DNA from: Eubacteriales bacterium
GTDB taxonomy: Bacteria; Bacillota; Clostridia; Monoglobales; UMGS1388
Direction of reading: 5' to 3'
Assembly (NCBI GenBank): GCA_029004515.1
Contig: JAQVYH010000011.1
Coordinates: 1 to 41,974, forward strand
Length of the DNA: 41,974 nt
The notes beneath the pieces were generated by a model. It searched no databases and was not told the origin of the DNA. It saw nothing but the letters and a program-made list of their open reading frames with translations. Shown in pieces: positions 9,384 to 16,581 of the stretch. Position 1 is the first letter of the stretch, and each line of letters starts with the position of its first letter. Both the position numbers and the translations under genes were made by a program.

Positions 9384-10187
9384 ATGAATCCTAAATCAAA
9401 AGCAATTGGTGTTTTTGACTCAGGTCTTGGTGGACTTTCTGCTGTTAAGAAGATCACCCAGATAATGCCAAATGAGGACATTGTCTATTTTGGTGATACA
9501 GGCAGAGTTCCTTATGGCACAAGGTCGGAGCAGACTATAATTAAATATGCAACTCAGGATGTTGCTTTTCTTATGGAGCATAATATCAAGATGATTATTA
9601 TTGCTTGCGGTACTGTAAGTACAGTTGCCTATCCATTCCTTGAGAAAAGTTGCAAATTGCCCTTGGTTGGCATAACAGGTGCATCAGTTAAGGGTGCTAT
9701 CAAGGCAACCAAGACAAAGCATGTTGCGATAATGGGTACAAATGGTACAATCGGAAGCGGAGTTTTCCAGAAGATGCTTGAGGATAAAGGGGTTAAATCC
9801 CTTGGTATTCCTTGTCCGCTCCTTATACCCTTGGTTGAGAATGATTATATTGACAGGCCTGCAACAAGGCTCATTGTTGAGGACTATTTAAAGCCTGTTA
9901 TGGATAGTGATATTGACACAATTATCCTAGGTTGCACTCATTTCCCATTGTTATCCAATGTAATTTCTGATATAATGGGACCAGAGGTTACGCTTATTAA
10001 CTCGGGTGCGCAGACTGCACAGGCAGCCTACGATGTCCTTAAGAGAGAGAATCTCCTTAATGACAATGGTGGCAAGCACAGCTTTTATGTAAGTGACGAC
10101 CCTGATGGTTTTGGCAGGTTGGCGGGGATATTCCTTGGTAATGAGCTAACAGGCAAGGTTGAGAAAATAGATATTGAAAATTACTAA
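9384..10187 (+). CDS. murI: Glutamate racemase
   Basis: Cofactor-independent racemase that produces D-glutamate for peptidoglycan. The two catalytic cysteines lie in IIACGTVS and LGCTHFPLL, and the N-terminus has the conserved GVFDSGLGGLSAVK and YFGDTGRVPYGTRS segments. I start at ATG 9384, preceded by GAGGTGAAT, instead of an upstream TTG that would lie inside ddl. The product is 267 aa, typical. One variation: CGTVS replaces the more common CNTAS around the first cysteine. Confidence 0.96.
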   Translation: MNPKSKAIGVFDSGLGGLSAVKKITQIMPNEDIVYFGDTGRVPYGTRSEQTIIKYATQDVAFLMEHNIKMIIIACGTVSTVAYPFLEKSCKLPLVGITGASVKGAIKATKTKHVAIMGTNGTIGSGVFQKMLEDKGVKSLGIPCPLLIPLVENDYIDRPATRLIVEDYLKPVMDSDIDTIILGCTHFPLLSNVISDIMGPEVTLINSGAQTAQAAYDVLKRENLLNDNGGKHSFYVSDDPDGFGRLAGIFLGNELTGKVEKIDIENY

Positions 10188-10208
10188 TTTTTGAGAGAAG
10201 AATGCTAC

Positions 10209-10622
10209 TTGACTAATATATTGGTTACTATCCGTGGTGTTCAAGAGTGGGAAGGCGAAGATGTTATTCATTTGGTTATGCCCGGTACACTCCATATAGA
10301 TAACACGGGCTCATATATTACATATGACGAAACAGAAGAGACAGGTATGGCGGGTACAACCACTACCATCTGTGTAAAGGGCAAAAAAGTTGAGATTATC
10401 CGCACAGGCACAAGTAAATCTGTTATCACCCTCGAAAGAGGAAAAAGATACGATTGTGAATATCAGACCCCCCATGGCGCTATGTCAATCAGCACAATTG
10501 CAAGTGAAGTTAAGGCATACATAGGCGACAGTGAGGGCAAGGTCAGAGCAAAATATATGATTACTATCGGGAATCAACCGTCTGGGGAAAATATCTTTGA
10601 TATTTCCTACAAGGTGGTATAA
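10209..10622 (+). CDS. DUF1934 (YwiB-like) beta-barrel protein
   Basis: Small cytoplasmic protein of about 137 aa with alternating beta-strand pattern: LVTIRGVQEWEGEDVIHLVMPGT is avoided here in full, but the segments ITIRG-like start, GSYITYDETEETGM, TSVITLERG-like strand and AKYMITIG match the calycin-like DUF1934 family (B. subtilis YwiB). The family has no established biochemical role, but it very often lies directly upstream of argS, as here. The start is uncertain. TTG at 10209 has GAGAGAAG 8 bp upstream, whereas the TTG at 10191 lies four bases after the murI stop and overlaps that site, so 10209 is preferred. Confidence 0.8.
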   Translation: MTNILVTIRGVQEWEGEDVIHLVMPGTLHIDNTGSYITYDETEETGMAGTTTTICVKGKKVEIIRTGTSKSVITLERGKRYDCEYQTPHGAMSISTIASEVKAYIGDSEGKVRAKYMITIGNQPSGENIFDISYKVV

Positions 10623-10639
10623 CAGGAGGTTTTTTTACT

Positions 10640-12301
10640 ATGATGAAGGATTTAGACGGTCTTATCAGACAGCAAATTAAAGAGGTTATCCGTATGGCGC
10701 TTGCCAAAGCGGAGATTACCTTTGAAGATGAAATCAATATTGAAAGTCCAAGAGATGTGAAGTTTGGTGATTTCTCTGCAAATACTGCTATGCTCCTTGC
10801 AAAGCAGGAAAAGCTTGCTCCAAGAATGATTGCGCAGAAGATTATTGATAATATGTCACTCGAGGATACATATATAGACCGCATTGAGATTGCGGGTGCA
10901 GGCTTTATTAACTTCTACCTTAAGGACGGATGGCAGACTGGTGTTCTCCCAATTATCGAGGAAATGTGTGACAACTACGGTTACACCGATTTTGGTAATG
11001 GCGAGAAGGTTATGATTGAATTCGTTAGTGCCAACCCAACAGGCCCAATGCATATGGGTAATGCTCGTGGTGGTGCTCTTGGCGACAGTCTTGGTAATGT
11101 TATGAAGATGGCTGGCTTTGATGTTACAAAGGAATTCTATCTCAACGATGCCGGCAACCAGATTGAGAAGTTTGCAAAATCGCTTGAGGCAAGATACCTC
11201 CAGCAGTATGACCCCGAGTATCCATTCCCAGAGGACGGATATCACGGTGATGATATAAAGGAAAGAGCAGCACAGTTCACAGAAATCAATGGAGATAAAT
11301 ATGTACAGGCTTCTTCACAGGACAGAAGAAATGCCCTTACAGAATTCTCTCTTGAAAAGAATATTGCTGCTATGAAGGAAACGCTTAATAGCTACCGAGT
11401 TGTTCACGATATCTGGTATCTTGAAAGCGACCTTTACAAGAGCGGTGATGTTGAAAAGACAATCAAGGCTCTTATGGATAGTGGTGAGGCTTATGAACAG
11501 GATGGCACAGTATGGCTAAAGGGTGAAGAAAAGGACGAAGTTCTCGTTCGTAACAACGGAATCCCAACATACTTTGCAGCAGATATTGCATATCACTATA
11601 ATAAGTTCGTGACAAGAGGCTTTGACAGAGTAATCAACATCTGGGGTGCAGACCATCACGGGCATATAGCTCGTATGAAGAACGCTATGGCACTTATTGG
11701 AATCAACCCTGACAGACTTCAGGTTGTTACAATGCAGCTTGTTCGTCTTATGAGGGGTGGCGAGGTTGCTCGTCAGTCCAAGAGAACAGGCGGTGCAATC
11801 ACTCTTACTGAGCTTATCGAGGATATCGGTATCGATGCATCAAGATATTTCTTTAATATGCGTAATGCAGGTAGCCATTTTGACTTTGACCTTGATTTGG
11901 CTGTTCAGCAGAGTAATGATAACCCTGTTTATTATGTTCAGTATGCTCATGCAAGAATATGTTCTATTATAAGACAGATGGCAGAAGAGGGTGTTGCAGT
12001 TCCAAGCTGTAAGGATGTCAATCTTACACTTCTTGACAAGCCTGAGGAAGTCGAGCTTCTTCGTAAGCTTGCACAATTCCCGGGTGAGATTAAGCTGTCT
12101 GCAGAGGTTTTAGAGCCTGCTAAGATTACAAAATATGTTTCTGAGCTTGCAGGACTTTTCCATAGCTTCTACAATGCTCACCGAGTTAAGGGTGAAGATA
12201 AGTCCCTTATGAATGCAAGACTTAAGCTTGTTGACAGCGTTCGTATTACACTTAAGAACGCTCTTGGAATCCTTGCGGTAGACGCACCTGAAAAAATGTG
12301 A
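10640..12301 (+). CDS. argS: Arginine-tRNA ligase
   Basis: Class I aminoacyl-tRNA synthetase charging tRNA-Arg. The N-terminal additional domain is followed by the HIGH-type motif PTGPMHMGNARGG (first His about residue 138), the WGADHHGHIARMKNA segment, and the KMSKS-type loop QSKRTGGAITL near residue 380. The C-terminal anticodon-binding domain includes NPVYYVQYAHARICSI and SFYNAHRV. The 553-aa length is typical. A strong AGGAGG lies upstream; the ATG is doubled, so the start could shift by one codon. It follows DUF1934, a conserved pairing, and overlaps the next frame only if an unlikely GTG start is used there. Confidence 0.97.
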   Translation: MMKDLDGLIRQQIKEVIRMALAKAEITFEDEINIESPRDVKFGDFSANTAMLLAKQEKLAPRMIAQKIIDNMSLEDTYIDRIEIAGAGFINFYLKDGWQTGVLPIIEEMCDNYGYTDFGNGEKVMIEFVSANPTGPMHMGNARGGALGDSLGNVMKMAGFDVTKEFYLNDAGNQIEKFAKSLEARYLQQYDPEYPFPEDGYHGDDIKERAAQFTEINGDKYVQASSQDRRNALTEFSLEKNIAAMKETLNSYRVVHDIWYLESDLYKSGDVEKTIKALMDSGEAYEQDGTVWLKGEEKDEVLVRNNGIPTYFAADIAYHYNKFVTRGFDRVINIWGADHHGHIARMKNAMALIGINPDRLQVVTMQLVRLMRGGEVARQSKRTGGAITLTELIEDIGIDASRYFFNMRNAGSHFDFDLDLAVQQSNDNPVYYVQYAHARICSIIRQMAEEGVAVPSCKDVNLTLLDKPEEVELLRKLAQFPGEIKLSAEVLEPAKITKYVSELAGLFHSFYNAHRVKGEDKSLMNARLKLVDSVRITLKNALGILAVDAPEKM

Positions 12302-12315
12302 AAGGGAAAACCAAT

Positions 12316-13146
12316 ATGAGGCGAATAACAGCATTGGTATTAGTATTTATAATAGCGCTTTCATTTGTTTGTGTATCTGCCGAGGAAAAGGAATACACAA
12401 GACTGGAAGCATTCCATATGGTAGCTGATCTTTTTGGTATTAAGGCAGATGGTGATATTTCACCTCTTCTTTCGTATAGCGATTGGGCGTCTGTCAAAGG
12501 CGCAGACAGATACCTTGTGGCAGCTGTTGTAAAGAGTGGTATTTTTGCTCCTACAACAGACCTTATTGACCTGAATAGTCCAATGAGTTGGGGAGATTAT
12601 GACCGCCTGACCTTTGGTATGAATCTTTACGCACTTAGTACAAAGGGTTATAACTTCATTTCAGGTGAGCTTACATCTGTTAATGTTAAAGGCTGCGTGG
12701 TTACTGTAAATCACACTGACGAATACAAATTCGCGGCAGGTATTCCTGTTATAAAGGGTGAGTCTGTTGACAATGCTTTCTCTGGCATCTCATCAGGTAC
12801 AAGCTTTGAAGTGGTTTATGATGATGAGGGCAAGGCGATAGTTGCGTGGATTAAAAGAGCCAACGGTGCAACAGCCAGATATATCCTTAAAGGTGATTTG
12901 TATCTAAATGATATTATATCAGGCAGACTTATATTTAAGAATACATCTGCTCTTCGTATGGATAAATGGGTTGCAACAAAGGACCCATATTTTACTGCTG
13001 ATATCTGTGAGGAAACAATCCTTGTTTGTGATGACAAGCAGATTATGCTTGCAGATGTGAACGTTAATTACCTTGATAGACCGGTATCAATAATCATAGG
13101 CGAAAAGGCAAACAAGCCTTGCGTATTATATGTTCTGTTTAATTAA
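12316..13146 (+). CDS. Secreted protein of unknown function (SLH-like N-terminus)
   Basis: 276 aa with a clear signal peptide (MRRITALVLVFIIALSFVCVSAEE). After it, residues ~30-110 resemble a degenerate S-layer-homology region (TRLEAFHMVADLFGI, then a second segment with YDRLTFGMNLYALS). The rest is beta-rich with no motif I recognise. The start at 12316 is chosen because AAAGGGAAAA lies just upstream; the in-frame GTG at 12298 overlaps the argS stop. It precedes the S41 protease gene by 26 bp and is probably co-transcribed, suggesting a joint role at the cell surface, but the function is unknown. Confidence 0.75.
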   Translation: MRRITALVLVFIIALSFVCVSAEEKEYTRLEAFHMVADLFGIKADGDISPLLSYSDWASVKGADRYLVAAVVKSGIFAPTTDLIDLNSPMSWGDYDRLTFGMNLYALSTKGYNFISGELTSVNVKGCVVTVNHTDEYKFAAGIPVIKGESVDNAFSGISSGTSFEVVYDDEGKAIVAWIKRANGATARYILKGDLYLNDIISGRLIFKNTSALRMDKWVATKDPYFTADICEETILVCDDKQIMLADVNVNYLDRPVSIIIGEKANKPCVLYVLFN

Positions 13147-13172
13147 ATAACGGAAAGGAATGTGAAACTACA

Positions 13173-14612
13173 ATGAAAAGATTTATTAAAACATCTGCTT
13201 CTTTGGTGCTTGCTTTTACATTGACCTTTACTAATGTTTTTGCAACAACTAATACCGAGAGGATTAACGAGATTATGCGTTCATCCGAAGAGATGAAAAA
13301 TTTCGAATATCTTATCGGGATTGCAGGTATAGACTATTATTTTGATAATCAGGATAGTGACTATCTTCGTGGTGCTTTGGCGAAGATTCTAAAGGACCAC
13401 CCTGAGCTTTTTGAGGATGCGCTGGAGGGTGCTTTCTCTGCACTTGACCCAAACTCCCAGTATATTAAGTCATCTGACTTTGCATCTACAATGGAGGAAG
13501 TTGACGGTAGCTATGTGGGTATCGGTACAACAATCACTGTAGATTTAGGCAAGTTCTTTGTTACACCATTTCCTGATTCTCCTGCGGAAGAGGCAGGACT
13601 TCAGACAGCTGATATTATCACAAGCGTTGATGGCGTTTCGGTTGATGGAATTTCCCTTGATGAACTTGTTTCACGAGTTCGTGGTAAGGCAGGTACATAT
13701 GTTGAGCTTGGTATCAAGAGGGGCGAGGGTACATTTACTGTAAAGTGCGAAAGACGAGAAATCCATGTAAGCCCTATTAGCTATGATTATCTTGAAGATG
13801 GCATTGGTTATTTGCAGATAACATCATTCAATGGTAATATTGAAGAATATCTCCTCCCAGCTCTTGATGATTTGGAGAAGCAGGGTGCAAAGAAGATTAT
13901 TCTTGACCTTCGAGGTAACCTTGGTGGTGAGGTTAAGGGTGCGCTTGTTACAGCAAGCCAGTTTGTCCCCAACAAGGCTCTTATAATGACACAGGATTTT
14001 AAGAACGATTCAAAGAATAGGGCATTTTACTCATCCTCTGATAAGGTTCGATTTAAGCCGATTGTTCTTATTGATGAATATAGTGCTTCTGCTTCAGAAA
14101 TCGTTGCAGGTGCAATTAAGGATAATAAGGCTGGTGTTCTCGTAGGACAGAAGTCCTATGGTAAGGGTACTGTTCAAGGTGTTAAACAAGTATTCACAGG
14201 CGGTGCACTGTGGTACACCGTTGCATCATATCGTCTCCCAAGTGGTGAGTGGATTCACGGCAAGGGCATAACGCCTGATTATGTAGTGGAAAACTCTGTT
14301 TCACCTCTTGATATAAGTGGCATACCAACACTTAGCTATCAGGTGCTCAAAAAAGGTGACACAGGCGATAAGGTTGCTGCATTAAATGCAAGTCTTAACG
14401 CTCTAGGATTCAAAAACGTTAATGATAAGGGAATCTTTGACGATGCTACAGAAAGTGCCGTAACCTATGTTCAGAGCAGCAAGGAACTGTTTCCCTACGG
14501 TGTAGCAGACATTAATACTCAGATTGCAATCGCAACTATGCTTGAAGAAGCAGAAGTTGTTAATGATGATCAGCTTGCGAAAGCTTTAGAAATTGCAAGA
14601 AATATAAAATAA
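13173..14612 (+). CDS. S41-family C-terminal processing protease with PDZ and peptidoglycan-binding-like domain
   Basis: Secreted or membrane-anchored serine protease (479 aa). The order is: signal peptide (residues 1-25), helical N-region, PDZ domain about 100-185 (GSYVGIGTTI, SPAEEAGLQTADIITSVDG), S41 core about 195-375 and a C-terminal PG_binding_1-like segment (LKKGDTGDKVAALNASLNALG...GIFDDATESAV) about 385-455. The Ser/Lys dyad is visible as S306 in the YSASASEI stretch and K331 in SYGKGTVQ, spaced 25 residues as in Tsp/CtpA. B. subtilis CtpB and related proteins have the same domain order and act in sporulation signalling. Whether this one does is unknown. Confidence 0.92.
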   Translation: MKRFIKTSASLVLAFTLTFTNVFATTNTERINEIMRSSEEMKNFEYLIGIAGIDYYFDNQDSDYLRGALAKILKDHPELFEDALEGAFSALDPNSQYIKSSDFASTMEEVDGSYVGIGTTITVDLGKFFVTPFPDSPAEEAGLQTADIITSVDGVSVDGISLDELVSRVRGKAGTYVELGIKRGEGTFTVKCERREIHVSPISYDYLEDGIGYLQITSFNGNIEEYLLPALDDLEKQGAKKIILDLRGNLGGEVKGALVTASQFVPNKALIMTQDFKNDSKNRAFYSSSDKVRFKPIVLIDEYSASASEIVAGAIKDNKAGVLVGQKSYGKGTVQGVKQVFTGGALWYTVASYRLPSGEWIHGKGITPDYVVENSVSPLDISGIPTLSYQVLKKGDTGDKVAALNASLNALGFKNVNDKGIFDDATESAVTYVQSSKELFPYGVADINTQIAIATMLEEAEVVNDDQLAKALEIARNIK

Positions 14613-14627
14613 ACTTGCAAAAAAGAC

Positions 14628-14656
14628 TTGACTTATCTCCCCGCTTCGGTTAAAAT
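14628..14656 (+). promoter_or_regulatory. Sigma-A promoter of the citrate synthase gene
   Basis: TTGACT (14628-14633) and TAAAAT (14651-14656) are separated by 17 bp, 15 bp after the protease stop. The spacer and -10 lie within a long inverted repeat listed separately. Confidence 0.8.
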
Positions 14657-14683
14657 AGTAACATACTATTTAATGAAGCGGGG
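14638..14683. promoter_or_regulatory. Nested palindrome across the citrate synthase promoter, candidate operator
   Basis: Outer arms CCCCGCTTC (14638-14646) and GAAGCGGGG (14675-14683) are perfect 9-bp inverted repeats. Inside them AAATAGT/ACTATTT forms a second dyad over the -10 box. The left outer arm is upstream of the predicted transcript start, so the full stem cannot form in RNA. That favours a protein-binding DNA site. The right arm also supplies the purine-rich ribosome-binding site (AAGCGGGG), so its sequence is under two constraints. The identity of any regulator is unknown. Confidence 0.55.
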
Positions 14684-14690
14684 ATTTATT

Positions 14691-16049
14691 ATGGACAGAA
14701 TGAGTGAATACTACGGTTTCTTGAGTGAAATCGCACAATCTATGAAGGCGAGAGAGGTAATTAATACTGAACTCTATAAGAAGTATAATGTAAAAAGAGG
14801 GCTTCGTAATGCTGATGGCACAGGTGTTTTAGTTGGTCTTACAGCAATTGGCGAAGTGCACGGATACATAGTTGATGAAAATGAAAAAGTAGATGTTGAG
14901 GGTAAGCTTTACTATCGTGGTATAGATGTTGAAGACCTTATCGCGAGGAAAGAGGCTGAAAATAGATTCGGTTTTGAAGAAACAATATTCTTGCTCCTTT
15001 TTGGCACTCTTCCTACAAAGGACGAACTTGAACACTTTAACAAGATGATGCAAGTTGCAAGAAATCTTCCTCGTGGTTTTGCAGAGGATATGATTATCCG
15101 TGTGCCATCAAAGGATATTATGAACAAGCTTGCTACCAGCGTTCTTGGACTTTATTGTTATGATGATAATCCTGATGAGAGAACAGTTGCTAATGTTCTT
15201 CGCCAGTCAGCAGAGCTTATTGCAAGAATGCCTGCTATGATTGCATATTGTTATAATGCAAAGCAGCATTATCTTGATAAAGAGAGCCTTCACATCCACG
15301 AACAGGATCCTTCACTCTCACTAGTGGAGAATTTTTTAAGCCTTATTCGTCCTGATAGAAAGTTTACAGACGAAGAAGCAAAGCTACTTGACACATGCCT
15401 TATCCTCCATGCTGAGCATGGTGGTGGTAACAACTCATCATTCACAGCCCATGTTATTTCATCAACAGGCACAGATACTTATTCGGCAGTTTCGGCATCA
15501 ATAGGTGCTCTTAAAGGACCTCGTCATGGCGGTGCTAATAAGGCTGTTATGGCAATGATGGATGACATCGAGGCTAATGTCAAGGATTGGAATAGCGATG
15601 ATGAAGTAGCAGCATATCTTGAAAAGATTCTCCGTAAGGAGGCTAATGATAATTCAGGTCTTATATATGGTATGGGTCATGCGGTTTATACCGTTTCCGA
15701 CCCACGCACAACCATTCTTAGGCAAAATGCAGAGCGCCTTGCATATGAGCGAGGATTTGAAAAGGAATATCAGCTTTATACTAATATTGAGCGCCTTTCA
15801 CCAGAAGTATTTTCAAAGGTTAGAGGTATGGATAAGAAAATCTGCGCAAATGTTGACCTTTATTCAGGCTTTGTATACAAGATTCTGGGTATCGACCCAG
15901 CTCTTTATACACCAATGTTTGCAATGGGACGTAGTGTTGGCTGGTGTGCCCATGTTATTGAAGAGGTTGCATTTGGCGGTAAGATTATTCGCCCAGCGTA
16001 TAAGAGTGTATGCAAAAGGGCGCAGTATATACCTTTAGAAGATAGATAA
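14691..16049 (+). CDS. gltA: Citrate synthase
   Basis: Condenses acetyl-CoA and oxaloacetate to citrate, feeding glutamate synthesis in an anaerobe. The start at ATG 14691 is used because AAGCGGGG sits 7 bp upstream and the promoter lies between 14628 and 14656, which excludes the longer frame. The product is 452 aa. Catalytic residues by family comparison are H243 (AEHGGGN), H330 (GMGHAVYTVSDPR) and D389 (ANVDLYSGF); GPRHGGANK carries a further conserved His (H279). The length is somewhat above the ~375 aa of compact Gram-positive enzymes, with an N-terminal extension. No aconitase or isocitrate dehydrogenase gene is adjacent. Confidence 0.95.
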   Translation: MDRMSEYYGFLSEIAQSMKAREVINTELYKKYNVKRGLRNADGTGVLVGLTAIGEVHGYIVDENEKVDVEGKLYYRGIDVEDLIARKEAENRFGFEETIFLLLFGTLPTKDELEHFNKMMQVARNLPRGFAEDMIIRVPSKDIMNKLATSVLGLYCYDDNPDERTVANVLRQSAELIARMPAMIAYCYNAKQHYLDKESLHIHEQDPSLSLVENFLSLIRPDRKFTDEEAKLLDTCLILHAEHGGGNNSSFTAHVISSTGTDTYSAVSASIGALKGPRHGGANKAVMAMMDDIEANVKDWNSDDEVAAYLEKILRKEANDNSGLIYGMGHAVYTVSDPRTTILRQNAERLAYERGFEKEYQLYTNIERLSPEVFSKVRGMDKKICANVDLYSGFVYKILGIDPALYTPMFAMGRSVGWCAHVIEEVAFGGKIIRPAYKSVCKRAQYIPLEDR

Positions 16050-16052
16050 ATC

Positions 16053-16176
16053 TTACGGGAGTGATAAAATGCACATAACATCTAAACCTCACCGCTCGTA
16101 GTATCTTAATACAACTTCGGGACGGGCAAAGCCCTTTCGGTTTAACTGCTATGCACTATTTTCTTGCACCCTTTTA
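16053..16176. repeat. Palindromic repeat element, unit A
   Basis: A 124-bp unit bounded by TTACGGGAGTGATAAAATGCAC at the left (22 bp, one short of being split here: TTACGGGAGTGATAAA then ATGCAC) and by GCACTATTTTCTTGCACC at the right, which are imperfect inverted repeats of each other. The interior has a GGGCAAAGCCC hairpin and AAACC/GGTTT arms. It is followed without a gap by unit B. No protein-coding frame is credible. Confidence 0.75.
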
Positions 16177-16302
16177 CGGGAGCGATAAAATGCACCGAAT
16201 GAACGAACTTCGGCTCTCGGAGCATCTTTATACACCGTCGGCAACGGCTTTTTTAAAGCCTCTCAGTTCGTCCCTTCTGCACTATTTTCTCGCACCCTTT
16301 TA
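16174..16302. repeat. Palindromic repeat element, unit B
   Basis: A 129-bp unit with the same left and right ends as unit A (one base different in each). The interior folds as an outer stem GAACGAACT (16201-16209) / AGTTCGTCC (16265-16273). Within it are the hairpins GCTCTCGGAGC and CCGTCGGCAACGG and a GGCTTTTTTAAAGCC stem. A homologous interior is present at 40925-40989 on the opposite strand. A short open frame across it encodes only low-complexity sequence and is not considered a gene. Confidence 0.78.
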
Positions 16303-16325
16303 TTGTAATGAATGTATGGTCACAG

Positions 16326-16412
16326 TGTACTATTAATTGCCTTTGGCATGAATTGCACTTGTGAAATGAATTAAAACCTGCGGTTTCATGAATTGCCAAG
16401 TGGAAATTGTTG
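16326..16412. repeat. Array of short palindromes separated by ATGAATT
   Basis: ATGAATT occurs at 16348, 16366 and 16388. Each is followed by a different short inverted repeat: GCACTTGTG, AAACCTGCGGTTT and CCAAGTGG. A related AATTGCCTTTGGC unit precedes them at about 16335. The constant linker with changing palindromes suggests a small hairpin array of unknown role. The stretch 16413-16500 shows nothing further that I can interpret. Confidence 0.5.
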
Positions 16413-16504
16413 AAGAGAATCCTAGGCAAATTCAACCATTATTAATTTGAAAGTAATTCGATTCATAGAGCTGTAGCGAGAATTTATTTAAGTTACCCCC
16501 AATT

Positions 16505-16526
16505 ATTGACAACAATAGTTGTCAAT
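16505..16526. repeat. Perfect 9-bp inverted repeat
   Basis: ATTGACAAC and GTTGTCAAT flank a 4-nt AATA loop. There is no T run after it, so it is not a typical terminator; it could be a protein site or part of the repeat cluster. Confidence 0.5.
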
Positions 16527-16548
16527 TCATATTTAGCAATGCAATAGC

Positions 16549-16578
16549 AAAAAGCCGATGCAACCGCATCGGCTTTTT
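16549..16578. terminator. Bidirectional terminator beside the 517-aa secreted protein
   Basis: GCCGATGC (16554-16561) and GCATCGGC (16566-16573) form an 8-bp stem with A5 on the left and T5 on the right. It serves the minus-strand gene ending at 16582 and can also stop plus-strand transcription. Confidence 0.88.
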
Positions 16579-16581
16579 GTT

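Noticed and set aside
16151-16336. 61-aa open frame in the repeat cluster
   Set aside because: It consists of the palindromic repeat read as codons; a similar frame recurs in the copy at 40.9 kb because the DNA repeats, not because a protein is conserved.
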